Of a stretch of 64,000 bases of DNA, positions 49,982 to 60,640 are shown in pieces. The position numbers and the translations under genes are program-made. The notes beneath the pieces were generated by a model. That model was not told the DNA's origin. It searched no databases and saw nothing but the letters and a program-made list of their open reading frames with translations. The DNA is from Streptomyces capillispiralis (GTDB taxonomy: Bacteria; Actinomycetota; Actinomycetes; Streptomycetales; Streptomycetaceae). Every line of letters starts with the position of its first letter. The stretch's first letter is position 1. Location of the stretch: NCBI RefSeq assembly GCF_007829875.1, contig NZ_VIWV01000001.1, forward strand, positions 2,822,501 to 2,886,500. Direction: 5' to 3'.

Positions 49982-50850
49982 GCGGGCACGAACGGGGTAT
50001 GCGCTCCCCCCACCCGCCCCCGCCCGAGCGCTCCGCCGAGCTGCGCCGGCGGTTCGCCGAGGAGGCCCGCTGCGAGCGGCCCGACCTGTCGACGCTGTGC
50101 CTGCTGCTGGGCGCGGAGGCGGACGGCGCCCTGGACGAGGCGGCGATGGACGGCGCGCAGGTGGAACTGGACCGGCTGGCCGGCGAACTCCCCTACCGGC
50201 CCGGCACACCGCACGCCTGGGCGCTCGCGCTGCGGGACCTCCTGGGCGGGCGGTACGGCTTCGGCGGCGGCCCGGAGGACTACCGGCGGCTGGAGTCGTC
50301 GCTGCTGCACGAGGTGCTGCGGCGGCGGCGCGGGCTGCCGATCCTGCTGTCGGTGGTGTGGCTGGAGGTGGCCCGCCGGGCGGGCGCGCCGGTGTACGGG
50401 GTGGCGCTGCCGGGGCACTTCGTCGTCGGCTTCGGGGAGGCGGAGGGCCAGGTGCTCGCCGATCCCTTCGACGGGGGCCGGGTCCTGACGGGCTCCGACG
50501 CGGAGCTGCTGGTCGCCGGGGCCATGGGGGCGCCGCTGGACGCGTCGATGCTGACGCCCGCCGACACGCTGGACGTCGTCCTGCGCGTCCTGAACAACAT
50601 CCGGGCGTGGGCCGCGGCCCGTCCGGAGCGCTCCGACGTGTCCCTGTGGGCGGTGGACCTGTCCCTGCTCCTCCCCACGCACCCGGCCCGGCTGCGCTAC
50701 GAGCGGGCGCAGCTGCTGGTGCGGCGCGGGGACTTCCGGGACGGCGCACGGGAGCTGGAGGCGTACGCCGAGGTGGTGGCCGCGGTGGACGAGCCGGCGG
50801 CGGAGCGGGTGCGGGGGCAGGCCCGGGCGGCGCTGGCGCTGCTCAACTAG
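49978..50850 (+). CDS. Transglutaminase-like SirB1-family protein
   Basis: 290 residues from the GTG overlapping the upstream stop; ATG 49999 is an alternative. The core YRRLESSLLHEVLRRRRGLPILLSVVWLEVARR ... GVALPGHFVVGF is the SirB1/transglutaminase-like domain, with the His of PGHFV conserved; the usual catalytic Cys is not obvious. Residues 200-290 form helices resembling TPR repeats (RLRYERAQLLVRRGDFRDGARELEAYAEVV). Function in bacteria is unknown. It ends at a strong terminator. Confidence 0.85.
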   Translation: MSGHERGMRSPHPPPPERSAELRRRFAEEARCERPDLSTLCLLLGAEADGALDEAAMDGAQVELDRLAGELPYRPGTPHAWALALRDLLGGRYGFGGGPEDYRRLESSLLHEVLRRRRGLPILLSVVWLEVARRAGAPVYGVALPGHFVVGFGEAEGQVLADPFDGGRVLTGSDAELLVAGAMGAPLDASMLTPADTLDVVLRVLNNIRAWAAARPERSDVSLWAVDLSLLLPTHPARLRYERAQLLVRRGDFRDGARELEAYAEVVAAVDEPAAERVRGQARAALALLN

Positions 50851-50872
50851 GACGAGGGGCGCCCGACGCGAG

Positions 50873-50906
50873 GGGGCGCCCGGCGGCCGGTGCCGTCGGG
50901 CGCCCC
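50873..50906. terminator. Terminator between SirB1-type gene and the convergent VanW-like gene
   Basis: GGGGCGCCCGGCGGC, loop CGGT, GCCGTCGGGCGCCCC; 15-bp stem with one G-U pair. Confidence 0.85.
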
Positions 50907-50921
50907 GTTCCGCGGTTCGGG

Positions 50922-53129
50922 TCAGCTGGGGTTCGTCTCGATCACGGCGACCCGATCGGTCTTGCTGGTCAGCGCCTGGCGGAGGGCGACGTAGACGTCC
51001 TGCGGGGTGACGGGCGTCTTCTTGCCGTTGCCCCGGGTGATGAGCACACCGTCGAACGTCTGGCCGTACAGCTCCTCCAGGGCGTTCAGGTCGGGCTTGT
51101 CGACGAGCTTGCCGTTGACGGCCTCCACTCCGAGGAACTTCCACAGCGACTTCTGCGGGCTCATCGGGATGGAGTGCGCCGCGTCGGTCTGCACGGTCAC
51201 GATGGCCGACATCGCGGGCTCGGCGAACTCCTTCATCATCCGGTCGACCTCGGCCTTGGAGACCTTCGGCTCGCGGCTGGTCGTCGGCACGTTCACGGGG
51301 CCGGCGGTGCCGGTCTCGACCTGGGTGCGGTACGCCTCGCGCACGGCCTCCGTCGACTTGGTCACGTCGATGCCCTTGCCCGGCTTGCCGTACACCGGGA
51401 CGGCCTTGCCGGACTCGAACGTGATCGTGCCCTCGGTCATGCTCCCCGCTCCGCCCGCGGCGTCCTCCAGGGCGGCCTGGAGCTTCTCCTCGTCGACGGG
51501 CAGGACCGGGTCGACGACACGGTGGTTGCCGAGGAGGGAGCCGATCACGGAGACCGGGTTGTAGTCGCTGCGGGCGGCCGCGGCGACGGTGGCGTCGGTG
51601 TCCACCTGGAGGCCCGCGTTGTCCGGCTCCAGGTCGACGGTCCTGCCGTCGACGGACAGCTTCAGCGGCTTGTTCACCCGGTCGTCGAGGGCCGCGTCCA
51701 GCTTCTTCACGGCCTCGTCGCGGGTGCCGCCGCCGATCTCGACGCCGAGGACGGTGGTGCCCTTGGGCACGTCGGAGTGGTTCATCAGCAGGCCGGCGCC
51801 GTAGGCGACACCGCCGAGGAAGACCAGGCAGCCGCAGAGCAGGACCAGCTTGTTGCGGCCCTTCTTCTTGGGCGGCCGGGAGGAGTTCGCCGGGGGCGGG
51901 GAGACCGGGTCGGGCAGCTTGGGCGGCGTGTGCGGCAGCGGGCCGTCGCCGGGGGCGCCGCCCGCGTTGAAGGACGCGCCCGGCGGGACGACCGGGATGC
52001 CGCTGGTGACGGTGTGCCCGGAGACGTTGTCGTGGCGGGGGCCGTAGCCCGGGGTGCCCGGTTCGGCGGGCTTCTGGGGCGTGAGGATCGCGGTGTCGTC
52101 GCTGAGGCCGCCGCCGGGGATGCCGAGGCGGTTCTGCTCACCGGCGGGGGCGGTGGGGCCGGACGCGGTGGGCGGGGCCATCGGCCCGTCGCCGGTGACC
52201 GGGCCGCCGGTCGGGCCGGCGGGGCTCTGGGGGCCGCCGGGGTGGCTCTGGGCACCGGGGCCGGGGTGGCCGCCCTGTCCCGGTACGCCGTCCGGGGCGC
52301 GCCCGCCGGGCGTCTCCTCGGGGAGGTACGGCAGGTCGTGGCGGCGCGGTCCGCCGCCGTGGCCCGTGCCCGGGCGGGAGCCGGTGGCCGCCGGTCCCCC
52401 GGCCAGTGCCTCGGTCACGTCGAAGGAACCGGTGCCGCCGCCGTGTCCGGGGGCCACGGGTCCGCCGGTCGCACCGGTCGCGCCGGTGGGGCCGCCGGGG
52501 CGGGAGCCGGCCGGGGCGCTCATCGAGCCGACCACGCCGCCCGGGCGCCCGGCGCCCTGCCGCGCGCCACCGGGGGTGCCGGTGCCGGGAGCGCCGGTGC
52601 CGGGGGCGGGTGCGGCTGCGTTCGGCGCGGTTCCGTTCGGTGTGGTTCCGCCCGTGCCGGGGGTGGAACCGCTCGGCGCGCCCGTGCCGTTGGCCGGGCC
52701 TGCGGCCGGACCGCCCTTGCCCGGGCCGGACTTGCGGGGCGCGAACCAGTCGCTGGCCGGCTTGTCCGGGGACGACGGCTGGTCGGGACGGGAGGCCCCG
52801 GCGGGCCGGGCGGACTGCGCGGGAGGCTCCGCCGTGTCGGCCGGTGACGGTGCCGCCGACTCGGCCTCGGTGGTGTCCTTGGCTTCCGCGTCCGTGACGG
52901 GCTTGCGCACGACGACCGGCGGAATGGGCCGCGATCCGGGGATGTTGATCCGGATCCGGGTCGTCAGCGTGGTCTCGGTCTTGCGTTCCTCCGGCCGCGC
53001 GGCCGGCCGGCCCGCGCCCGTACCCTCGTCCGGAATCGCCGGGATGCCGTAGGGCGGGGTGCCCGACGGGTAGGCGGCTCCGCCGTGCCCGTTGGGCCCG
53101 GAGGACGGAGTGTCAGTTTCACGACTCAA
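50922..53129 (-). CDS. Membrane-anchored putative peptidoglycan-binding protein (PG_binding_4/VanW-associated domain)
   Basis: 735 residues from a TTG start at 53129. About 400 N-terminal residues are Pro/Gly/Thr-rich and presumably disordered in the cytoplasm. A KKKGRNK stop-transfer cluster and one membrane helix (LVLLCGCLVFLGGVAYGAGLLM, about 425-447) follow. The outside part has repeats of the peptidoglycan-binding 4 family (VLGVEIGGGTRDEAVKKLDAAL near 460; YGKPGKGIDVTKS near 570) often found with VanW. No VanW catalytic domain is seen. A cell-wall structural or sensing role is likely. Confidence 0.8.
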   Translation of the reverse strand: MSRETDTPSSGPNGHGGAAYPSGTPPYGIPAIPDEGTGAGRPAARPEERKTETTLTTRIRINIPGSRPIPPVVVRKPVTDAEAKDTTEAESAAPSPADTAEPPAQSARPAGASRPDQPSSPDKPASDWFAPRKSGPGKGGPAAGPANGTGAPSGSTPGTGGTTPNGTAPNAAAPAPGTGAPGTGTPGGARQGAGRPGGVVGSMSAPAGSRPGGPTGATGATGGPVAPGHGGGTGSFDVTEALAGGPAATGSRPGTGHGGGPRRHDLPYLPEETPGGRAPDGVPGQGGHPGPGAQSHPGGPQSPAGPTGGPVTGDGPMAPPTASGPTAPAGEQNRLGIPGGGLSDDTAILTPQKPAEPGTPGYGPRHDNVSGHTVTSGIPVVPPGASFNAGGAPGDGPLPHTPPKLPDPVSPPPANSSRPPKKKGRNKLVLLCGCLVFLGGVAYGAGLLMNHSDVPKGTTVLGVEIGGGTRDEAVKKLDAALDDRVNKPLKLSVDGRTVDLEPDNAGLQVDTDATVAAAARSDYNPVSVIGSLLGNHRVVDPVLPVDEEKLQAALEDAAGGAGSMTEGTITFESGKAVPVYGKPGKGIDVTKSTEAVREAYRTQVETGTAGPVNVPTTSREPKVSKAEVDRMMKEFAEPAMSAIVTVQTDAAHSIPMSPQKSLWKFLGVEAVNGKLVDKPDLNALEELYGQTFDGVLITRGNGKKTPVTPQDVYVALRQALTSKTDRVAVIETNPS

Positions 53130-53323
53130 GGCAGGTTCTCCCGGTTGGCTCCGCCGCCCGTCACGACCTCACGGTGGGGGTCCCCAGCTCGGAACGGAGC
53201 CGAGAGTGCGGGGAAAGGCTCGGCGGCGCGCACCACCTTACTGGCCGCATCCGGCCCGTATCCCAGGACCGCTGGCGAAACCCACACCGGACCCGCACGC
53301 TCGTGACACGGCGAAGTGGTACG

Positions 53324-53740
53324 TCACTTGCCAAGTCGGACGGGACGGCCGTCCGGTTGCCGCCCGGGAGCGAGCGTGGCGCAGATCACAGCGACGGCGA
53401 TGCCGCCGAGCAGGAAGAGGTAGGAACCGCCGCCGGCGGCGAAGAGGAAGTCGCCTTCCGGGCGGCCGGCGGTGAGCAGGATGACGACGAGCATCCAGCC
53501 GCCGGCGACCGCCCCGCCACCGGCACGGCTGCGCATCAAGCGGGCCGCGCCCAGGACCGTCCCCGCCTCGCCGGCGAGGGCCAGCAGCAGTCCGCCCGGG
53601 AACCACGCGGGCTGTACGAGCGCCCCGGCCACCGCGACCACCGCGCCGAGCAGGAACAGCCCCAGGAAGGCGCCGACGCGTCCGGCGGAGGGCGGGCGGA
53701 TCGGCTGCGCCATCAGGGGCGTCGTCCTGTCGCCGCTCAT
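53324..53740 (-). CDS. Small four-helix membrane protein (DUF6113-like)
   Basis: 138 residues with four predicted membrane segments (about 23-44, 48-66, 78-93 and 104-124). The ATG overlaps the stop of mshB (ATGA), so it is translated with it; Streptomyces genomes keep this pair together. No transport or enzyme motif is seen. A functional tie to mycothiol synthesis is suggested only by coupling. The 194 nt beyond its stop (53130-53323) hold no gene. Confidence 0.8.
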   Translation of the reverse strand: MSGDRTTPLMAQPIRPPSAGRVGAFLGLFLLGAVVAVAGALVQPAWFPGGLLLALAGEAGTVLGAARLMRSRAGGGAVAGGWMLVVILLTAGRPEGDFLFAAGGGSYLFLLGGIAVAVICATLAPGRQPDGRPVRLGK

Positions 53741-54600
53741 GACGCGTCCCCCACGGTGATTCCGGCGAACAGGTCGCTCTCTCTCGTTTCGGAACGTTCA
53801 CCGCGTACCAACTCGTAGTACTCGGTGGTGAAGAGGGGCTGGGCGAGTTCGTTGGAGAGGACGAAGTAGGGCTCGGCCACGGTGATCTGGGTGGCGTGGG
53901 CGCGCATCGCGGCGGCCTTGGCGGCGGCGTGCGTGGTGCCGTCGATCGCCGTGGTGATCCGCTCGTCGGGGACGACGCCTGGTACGTCGTCGACGGTGGC
54001 CGCCGCGGCGAAGGGGAGGCCGGGCAGGTCGTCGTGCAGGCGCTTGAAGGACGCCTCGGCGACGGAGCGGGGCACCCGGTTCCAGTAGACCTTGGGGATC
54101 TCCCAGCCGGAGGAGGCGGCCAGGTCGGCGGCGCGCATGGCGACGCGGTGGGCCTGGATGTGGTCGGGGTGGCCGTAACCGCCGTTGTCGTCGTAGGTGA
54201 CGAGGACCTGCGGCCGGACCTCCCGGACGACCTCGGCGAGCAGCCCGGCGGCCTGGTCGACGTCGGCCTGCCAGAAGCAGCCGGGGTCGTCGTTGTCGGC
54301 GAGCCCCATCATCCCGGAGTCGCAGTACCGCCCGGCGCCGCCGAGGAGCCGGAAGTCGGTGATGCCGAGCGCGCGCATGGCGTCCGTCAGCTCGCCGAGC
54401 CGGTGTCCGCCGAGCGCGGCCCCGTTCAGGTGGCCCAGCTCGGGCGGGATGACTTCGCCGCGCTCGCCGAGGGTGCAGGTGACCAGTGTCACGTGGACGC
54501 CCTCGGCGGCGTAGCGGGCCATGGTCGCGCCGTTGTTGATGGACTCGTCGTCCGGGTGGGCGTGTACCAGGAGCAGGCGTCGGTCGGGCAGTTCCGTCAT
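53737..54600 (-). CDS. mshB: N-acetyl-1-D-myo-inositol-2-amino-2-deoxyglucopyranoside deacetylase (mycothiol synthesis)
   Basis: 287 residues, LmbE-type metallo-deacetylase. The zinc site is formed by H15 and D18 of AHPDDE (14-19) and H147 of GHPDH (143-147); the Asp of PDD also acts as general base. MshB deacetylates GlcNAc-inositol, giving the acceptor for MshC in mycothiol formation, the main low-molecular-weight thiol of actinomycetes. ATG 54600 has TAAGCT 6 nt upstream and no Shine-Dalgarno (leaderless type). Coupled to the DUF6113-like gene. Confidence 0.93.
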   Translation of the reverse strand: MTELPDRRLLLVHAHPDDESINNGATMARYAAEGVHVTLVTCTLGERGEVIPPELGHLNGAALGGHRLGELTDAMRALGITDFRLLGGAGRYCDSGMMGLADNDDPGCFWQADVDQAAGLLAEVVREVRPQVLVTYDDNGGYGHPDHIQAHRVAMRAADLAASSGWEIPKVYWNRVPRSVAEASFKRLHDDLPGLPFAAAATVDDVPGVVPDERITTAIDGTTHAAAKAAAMRAHATQITVAEPYFVLSNELAQPLFTTEYYELVRGERSETRESDLFAGITVGDAS

Positions 54601-54606
54601 GGGGCC

Positions 54607-54612
54607 AGCTTA
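54607..54612 (-). promoter_or_regulatory. -10-like TAAGCT, leaderless start of mshB
   Basis: TAAGCT ends 6 nt before ATG 54600. Confidence 0.5.
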
Positions 54613-55022
54613 TGAGGCGGCGGGGTGGTCATCGGTTCTGTGGCGGTGGGGCGGGTGCCCTGGTGGTGGGCGGGTGGGGTGTGCGGTGTTGCCTGTCGAG
54701 ACTCGTGAGCACGGCGGGCCTCAGCGTTCACGGGCCGCTCAGACGAGCGGGGGCGGCACGAACCCCGTCAGGGGCAGCGTGCGGGCGCGGTGACCACGCA
54801 TGGGCCGCGGAACCCACGCACGGACCGCGACCGCCGACCCGGCGGACGCCCCGGCCGTGGCGCCGAGGCCCGTACTGGAGCGCGCCGGGGCGCGGGTGGC
54901 CGCCGTCAGGGCCGACGCGGCGTACGGCGCAGCGAGCGGCGGGACGCGGCGCCGCGCGCTCGGTGTTCGGCACCGGTCCGGCGGGCCGGCCGGTCGGCCG
55001 GCGCACGGTTACGGCTGCGCGG
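54613..55022. other. 410-nt stretch with no gene I can support
   Basis: Several short open frames on both strands are Arg-rich in every reading and have no good ribosome site. It may be decayed coding sequence. It separates mshB from the small membrane-protein gene. Confidence 0.5.
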
Positions 55023-55217
55023 TCAGAAGTTGATACTGCCGATCATCCCCGCGATGTTCGTCGTCAGCTCGCTGATGGTGGGGGCGATCGTCGACGAGGC
55101 GAGGTAGAAGCCGAGCAGCATGCACACGACGGCATGCCCCGCCTTCAGGCCCGACTTCTTGATCAACAAGAAGACGATGATCGCCAGCAGCACCACCGCC
55201 GATATCGAGAGTGCCAC
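55023..55217 (-). CDS. Small two-helix membrane protein
   Basis: 64 residues starting at GTG 55217, which has an excellent site (GGAGGTG, 6 nt upstream). Two hydrophobic segments (about 4-19 and 28-50) flank a short basic turn (KKSGLKAGH). The sequence ISAVVLLAIIVFLLIKKSGL resembles small membrane proteins common in Streptomyces chromosomes and plasmids. No known function. Divergent from the S9 peptidase gene. Confidence 0.8.
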   Translation of the reverse strand: MALSISAVVLLAIIVFLLIKKSGLKAGHAVVCMLLGFYLASSTIAPTISELTTNIAGMIGSINF

Positions 55218-55381
55218 GGCGGTTCACCTCCAAGGATCCCAAAGCGCGGGGGGGTAGGAATATGGGGGCAGTAAATCCACACAGCAGCCAGCAGGTTCAT
55301 ACCCACTATGCGCTAACGATCATAACTATCCGTACGTGCGCATCGATCGGCGCACGGCCGCACAAGGGGGCGCATGGCCAA

Positions 55382-55387
55382 TATGGT
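55382..55387 (+). promoter_or_regulatory. -10-like TATGGT, leaderless start of the S9 peptidase gene
   Basis: TATGGT ends 6 nt before ATG 55394, with no Shine-Dalgarno. Confidence 0.5.
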
Positions 55388-55393
55388 CAGGGC

Positions 55394-57532
55394 ATGACGA
55401 CCGAGGCTGACTCCTTCCCCCGACGGCACGCCCGTACCCAGCGCTTCACGCTCGGCGCGCCGCGTTCGTTCACCGTGGCGCCCGACGGCTCGCGTGTCGT
55501 GTTCCTGCGCTCCGCTTCCGGTACGGACCGGGCCAATTCGCTCTGGGTCCTGGACCTCGACGAGGGCGGGGAGCGCGTGGCGGCCGACCCGCGCGCCCTC
55601 CTGGGCGGCGCTTCCGAGCGCCTGTCCGCGGAGGAGCGCGCGCGGCGTGAGCGGAGCCGGGAGGGGGGTGCCGGCATCGTCGGCTATGCCACCGACGCGG
55701 CGGTCGAGTTGGCCGCTTTCGCCTTGTCAGGGCGGCTCTTCGCGGCCGAGCTGCGGGCCGGGACGGCGCGCGAACTGCCCACGCCGGGGCCGGTGATCGA
55801 CCCCCGTCCTTCGCCCGACGGGCGGCACGTCGCCTACGTCGCCCGAGGTGCGCTGCGGGTCGTCGGGGCGGAGGGGGCGGACGACCGGGCGCTCGCGACC
55901 CCGGAGTCGGAGGGTGTCACCTACGGTCTGGCCGAGTTCGTCGCGGCCGAGGAGATGGGGCGTTCGCGGGGCTTCTGGTGGGCTCCGGAGTCGGACCGCC
56001 TGCTGGTGGCGCGGGCGGACGACACGCCGGTGGAGCGGTGGTGGATCTCCGATCCCGCTCATCCGGGGCGTGAGCCGAGCCAGGTCCGCTACCCCGCGGC
56101 GGGCACGGCGAACGCGGACGTACGGCTGTTCGTGATCGGGCTGGACGGGGTGCGCACGGAGGTCTCCTGGGACCGGGCGCGCTACCCCTATCTGGCACGT
56201 GTGCACTGGTCAGCGGCGGGTGCGCCGCTACTGCTCGTACAGGCGCGCGACCAGCGCAGTCAGCTGATTCTGGCCGTGGAGCCGGACTCGGGCCGGACCC
56301 GGATGGTGCACGCCGACGAAGATCCAAGTTGGCTTGAACTTTTCCCCGGGGTGCCGTGCTGGAGTCCTTCGGGGCAGTTGGTGCGGATCGCGGACGAGGG
56401 GGGTGCGCGGCGCCTCGCCGTGGGGGAACGCCCGCTCACCGGGCCGCAGTTGCACCTCCGGGCGGTGCTCGACGTCTCGGACGACGACGTACTGGTCTCG
56501 GCGTCGGCGGGCGAGGAGGCGGCCGCCCCGGAGACGGGTGAGGTGCACGTGTACCGGGTGAACGAGCTGGGCGTGGAGCGCGTCTCGCAGGAGCCCGGCG
56601 TGCACTCGGCGGTGCGTGCGGCGGGGGTGACCGTGCTCGTCTCGGCGACGCCGGACGTGCCGGGTGCGCGGGTGCGGGTGCTGCGTGACGGGAAACCGAC
56701 GGCGACTGTCCCCTCGTACGCCGAAGATCCTGGTATGTCCCCCCGCGTGACGCTGACACAGGGGGGCGCACGCCGCATCCCGTGCGCCGTGCTTATGCCT
56801 CGGGACTACGCCGGTGACACCCCCTTGCCGGTGCTCATGGACCCCTATGGCGGTCCGCACGGGCAGCGGGTGCTCGCCGCCCACAACCCGCACCTGACCT
56901 CGCAGTGGTTCGCCGACCAGGGGTTCGCGGTGGTCGTCGCGGACGGGCGCGGGACGCCGGGCCGCTCGCCCGCCTGGGAGAAGTCCATCAGGGACGAGGT
57001 GGCCGCGACCGTCGTGCAGGACCAGGTCGACGCCCTCCAGGCGCTGGCCGCCGACTTCCCGCTCGACCTGGGCCGGGTGGCGATCCGGGGCTGGTCCTTC
57101 GGCGGCTACCTGGCCGCCCTCGCGGCGCTGCGCCGCCCGGACGTCTTCCACGCGGCGGTGGTGGGCGCCCCGGTCACCGATCTGCGGCTGTACGACACCC
57201 ACTACCAGGAGCGCTACCTCGGGCACCCGGGCGAGCAGCCGGAGGTCTACCGCCGCAACTCGGTGATCGACGACGCGGGCCTGGTCGACGCCGCGGAGCC
57301 GCACCGTCCCATGATGATCATTCACGGGCTGGCGGACGACAACGTGGTGGTCGCCCACTCGCTGCGGCTGTCCTCGGCGCTGCTGGCGGCCGGCCGCCCG
57401 CACGAGGTGCTGCCGCTGTCCGGTGTCACGCACATGACCCCGCAGGAGGAGGTCGCCGAGAACCTGCTCCGCCTCCAGCTCGACTTCCTCAAGCGGGCGC
57501 TCGCCCCGGCAAACGGGGACGAACCGCGTTAA
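55394..57532 (+). CDS. S9-family prolyl oligopeptidase (DPP IV-like)
   Basis: 712 residues. Residues 1-450 form the beta-propeller gate (DPRPSPDGRHVAYVA, WWISDPAHPGREPSQVRYPAAG typical of DPP IV-like proteins). The hydrolase domain has Ser568 in GWSFGGY, Asp648/649 in HGLADDN and His680 in GVTHM. It cleaves oligopeptides after proline or acts as a dipeptidyl peptidase. No signal peptide, so cytoplasmic. ATG 55394 is fixed by the TATGGT element; a longer frame to the left has no site. Neighbouring oligopeptide importer genes suggest it may process imported peptides. Confidence 0.9.
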   Translation: MTTEADSFPRRHARTQRFTLGAPRSFTVAPDGSRVVFLRSASGTDRANSLWVLDLDEGGERVAADPRALLGGASERLSAEERARRERSREGGAGIVGYATDAAVELAAFALSGRLFAAELRAGTARELPTPGPVIDPRPSPDGRHVAYVARGALRVVGAEGADDRALATPESEGVTYGLAEFVAAEEMGRSRGFWWAPESDRLLVARADDTPVERWWISDPAHPGREPSQVRYPAAGTANADVRLFVIGLDGVRTEVSWDRARYPYLARVHWSAAGAPLLLVQARDQRSQLILAVEPDSGRTRMVHADEDPSWLELFPGVPCWSPSGQLVRIADEGGARRLAVGERPLTGPQLHLRAVLDVSDDDVLVSASAGEEAAAPETGEVHVYRVNELGVERVSQEPGVHSAVRAAGVTVLVSATPDVPGARVRVLRDGKPTATVPSYAEDPGMSPRVTLTQGGARRIPCAVLMPRDYAGDTPLPVLMDPYGGPHGQRVLAAHNPHLTSQWFADQGFAVVVADGRGTPGRSPAWEKSIRDEVAATVVQDQVDALQALAADFPLDLGRVAIRGWSFGGYLAALAALRRPDVFHAAVVGAPVTDLRLYDTHYQERYLGHPGEQPEVYRRNSVIDDAGLVDAAEPHRPMMIIHGLADDNVVVAHSLRLSSALLAAGRPHEVLPLSGVTHMTPQEEVAENLLRLQLDFLKRALAPANGDEPR

Positions 57533-57633
57533 CACACAGGCAACTTGACGGAAGCGGTACCGATATACGGACACGCGAGGCTGTACAGCGTACGGCCGTG
57601 CGGGTGCCGTCGAGCGGGCCGGGGTGCGCCATG

Positions 57634-58678
57634 TCACCCCGGCCCGCCGCCATGCTCCCCCTCCACTGGGACCACCTGCTTCTCCGCCGCGAAGTGGCAG
57701 GCCGAGTCGTGCGCCGCCGGGCCGCCCGCCGTACGGAACCAGGCGGGCACCGCCAGGGCCGGCACCTCCAGCGCGCAGCGCTCCTGCGCCTTCCAGCAGC
57801 GGGTGCGGAAGCGGCAGCCGGAGGGGATGTTCGTCGGGGACGGGACGTCGCCGCTGAGGATGATCCGTTCGCGGTGCTCCCGGGCCTCCGGGTCGGGGAC
57901 GGGCACGGCGGAGAGCAGGGCCTGGGTGTACGGGTGGGTGGGGTGTTCGTAGATCTCGGTGTCCGTGCCGGTCTCCACGATCCGGCCGAGGTACATCACC
58001 CCGACCCGGTCGGAGATGTGCCGCACGATCGACAGGTCGTGCGCGATGAACACGTAGGAGAGGTCGAACTCGCTCTGCAACCGGTCCATCAGGTTGATGA
58101 CCTGGGCCTGGACCGAGACGTCCAGCGCGGAGACCGGTTCGTCGGCGACGATCACCTCGGGGCGCAGGGCCAGCCCGCGGGCGATGCCGATGCGCTGGCG
58201 CTGGCCGCCGGAGAACTGGTGCGGATAGCGGTTGATGTACTCCGGGTTGAGGCCAACCACGTCCAGCAAGTCCCGCACCTTGCGGCGCCGGTCGCCCTTG
58301 GGGGCCGCCTCGGGGTGGATGTCGTACGGCTCCCCGATGATGTCACCCACCGTCATGCGGGGGTTGAGGGAGGTGTACGGGTCCTGGAACACCATCTGGA
58401 TGTTGCGGCGTACGGCCTTGAGCGCCCGGCCCGACAGCCGGGTGATGTCCTCGCCCTTGTAGCGGATCGCACCGGCCGTCGGCCGTTCCAGGTTGACCAG
58501 CATCTTGGCGACCGTGGACTTGCCGCAGCCCGACTCGCCGACGATGCCCAGTGTCTCGCCCCGTCCGAGGTGGAAGTCGACGCCGTCGACCGCGCGCACG
58601 GCGCCGATCTGCTTGCGCAGCAGCACGCCCCGGGTGAGCGGGTAGTGCTTGACCAGGTTGTCGACCTCGACGATCGGC

Positions 58679-58686
<8 letters not shown>
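57634..58686 (-). CDS. Oligopeptide ABC transporter ATPase (OppF/DppF type)
   Basis: 350 residues. Walker [10 protein letters not shown] near 49-57, Q-loop [11 protein letters not shown], signature SGGQRQR, Walker [14 protein letters not shown]-loop IAHDLS. The C-terminal extension has the oligopeptide-transporter Cys cluster ([15 protein letters not shown]). It is the last gene of the five-gene operon; ATG 58686 lies within the end of the upstream ATPase gene (8-nt overlap). Energises import of peptides bound by the SBP encoded at the operon start. Confidence 0.92.
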
Positions 58687-59653
<967 letters not shown>

Positions 59654-59659
59654 GGCGGC

Positions 59660-60640
59660 TCACCTCAGTTTCGGGTCGAGGGCGTCGCGCACCGCGTCGC
59701 CGAGCATGATGAACGCCAGCACGGTGACCGCGAGGGCCCCGGAGGGCCACAGCAGCGCGTGCGGGGCGTTGCGGATGTACGGGGAGGCCGCGGAGATGTC
59801 GATGCCCCAGGAGACGCTGGGCGGCTTCAGGCCGACGCCCAGGTAGGACAGGGTGGCCTCCAGGGCGATGTACGTGCCGAGCGCGATGGTGGCGACGACG
59901 ATGACCGGGGCGACGGCGTTGGGCGCGATGTGCCGCAGCACGAGCCGGGTGTTGGACGCGCCGAGGGCCCGGGCCGCCTGCACGTAGTCGTTCTGTTTGG
60001 CGGTGATGACGGCGCCGCGGGCGATGCGGGAGATCTGCGGCCAGCCGAGCAGCACGATGAACCCGATGACCGGCCAGACGGTGTTGCTGGTGATGACGGA
60101 CAGCAGGACCAGTCCGCCGAGGACGACGGGGATGGCGAAGAAGACGTCGGTGATCCGGGACAGGACGGAGTCCCAGATGCCGCCGAAGAAGCCCGCGAGG
60201 GCGCCCAGGACGCTGCCCAGGACGGCGACGCCGAGGGTGGCGAGGACACCGACCGCCACGGACGTGCGGGCGCCGTAGACGGTGCGGGTGTAGACGTCGC
60301 AGCCCTGGCCGTCGAAGCCGAAGGGGTGGCCGGCCTGCGAGCCCTCCTGGGCCTTGGCCAGGTCGCACGCGAGGGGGCTGCCGGAGGCGATGGCCGAGGG
60401 CCACAGGGAGATGAGGAGCAGGAAGAGGATGACCAGGGCGGAGAGGATGAAGACCGGGTTGCGGCGCAGGTCGCGCCAGGCGTCGGACCACAGCGAGCGG
60501 GGCCGGTCCTGCGGTCCGGTGCCGTCCGGGCCGGCCGGGCGCTGCTCCAGGGTCTCGGCCTCGTCGACGCCCAGGTCCATGGCGCCGCCCATTCCGGTTC
60601 CGGCGATGGCGCGCTCGGGTTCGTGGTGCCGGTCAGGCAT
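59660..60640 (-). CDS. Oligopeptide ABC transporter permease (OppC type)
   Basis: 326 residues. A 50-residue polar N-terminus precedes about six membrane helices. The permease EAA loop reads YVQAARALGASNTRLVLRHIAPN near 220-243. Its start lies 8 nt inside the upstream permease gene. Together with the OppB-type permease it forms the membrane channel. Confidence 0.9.
   Translation of the reverse strand: MPDRHHEPERAIAGTGMGGAMDLGVDEAETLEQRPAGPDGTGPQDRPRSLWSDAWRDLRRNPVFILSALVILFLLLISLWPSAIASGSPLACDLAKAQEGSQAGHPFGFDGQGCDVYTRTVYGARTSVAVGVLATLGVAVLGSVLGALAGFFGGIWDSVLSRITDVFFAIPVVLGGLVLLSVITSNTVWPVIGFIVLLGWPQISRIARGAVITAKQNDYVQAARALGASNTRLVLRHIAPNAVAPVIVVATIALGTYIALEATLSYLGVGLKPPSVSWGIDISAASPYIRNAPHALLWPSGALAVTVLAFIMLGDAVRDALDPKLR

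Noticed and set aside
54790..55107. 105-codon plus-strand ORF upstream of the small membrane-protein gene
   Set aside because: Arg-rich throughout, no ribosome site, and it overlaps the well-supported minus-strand membrane-protein gene.
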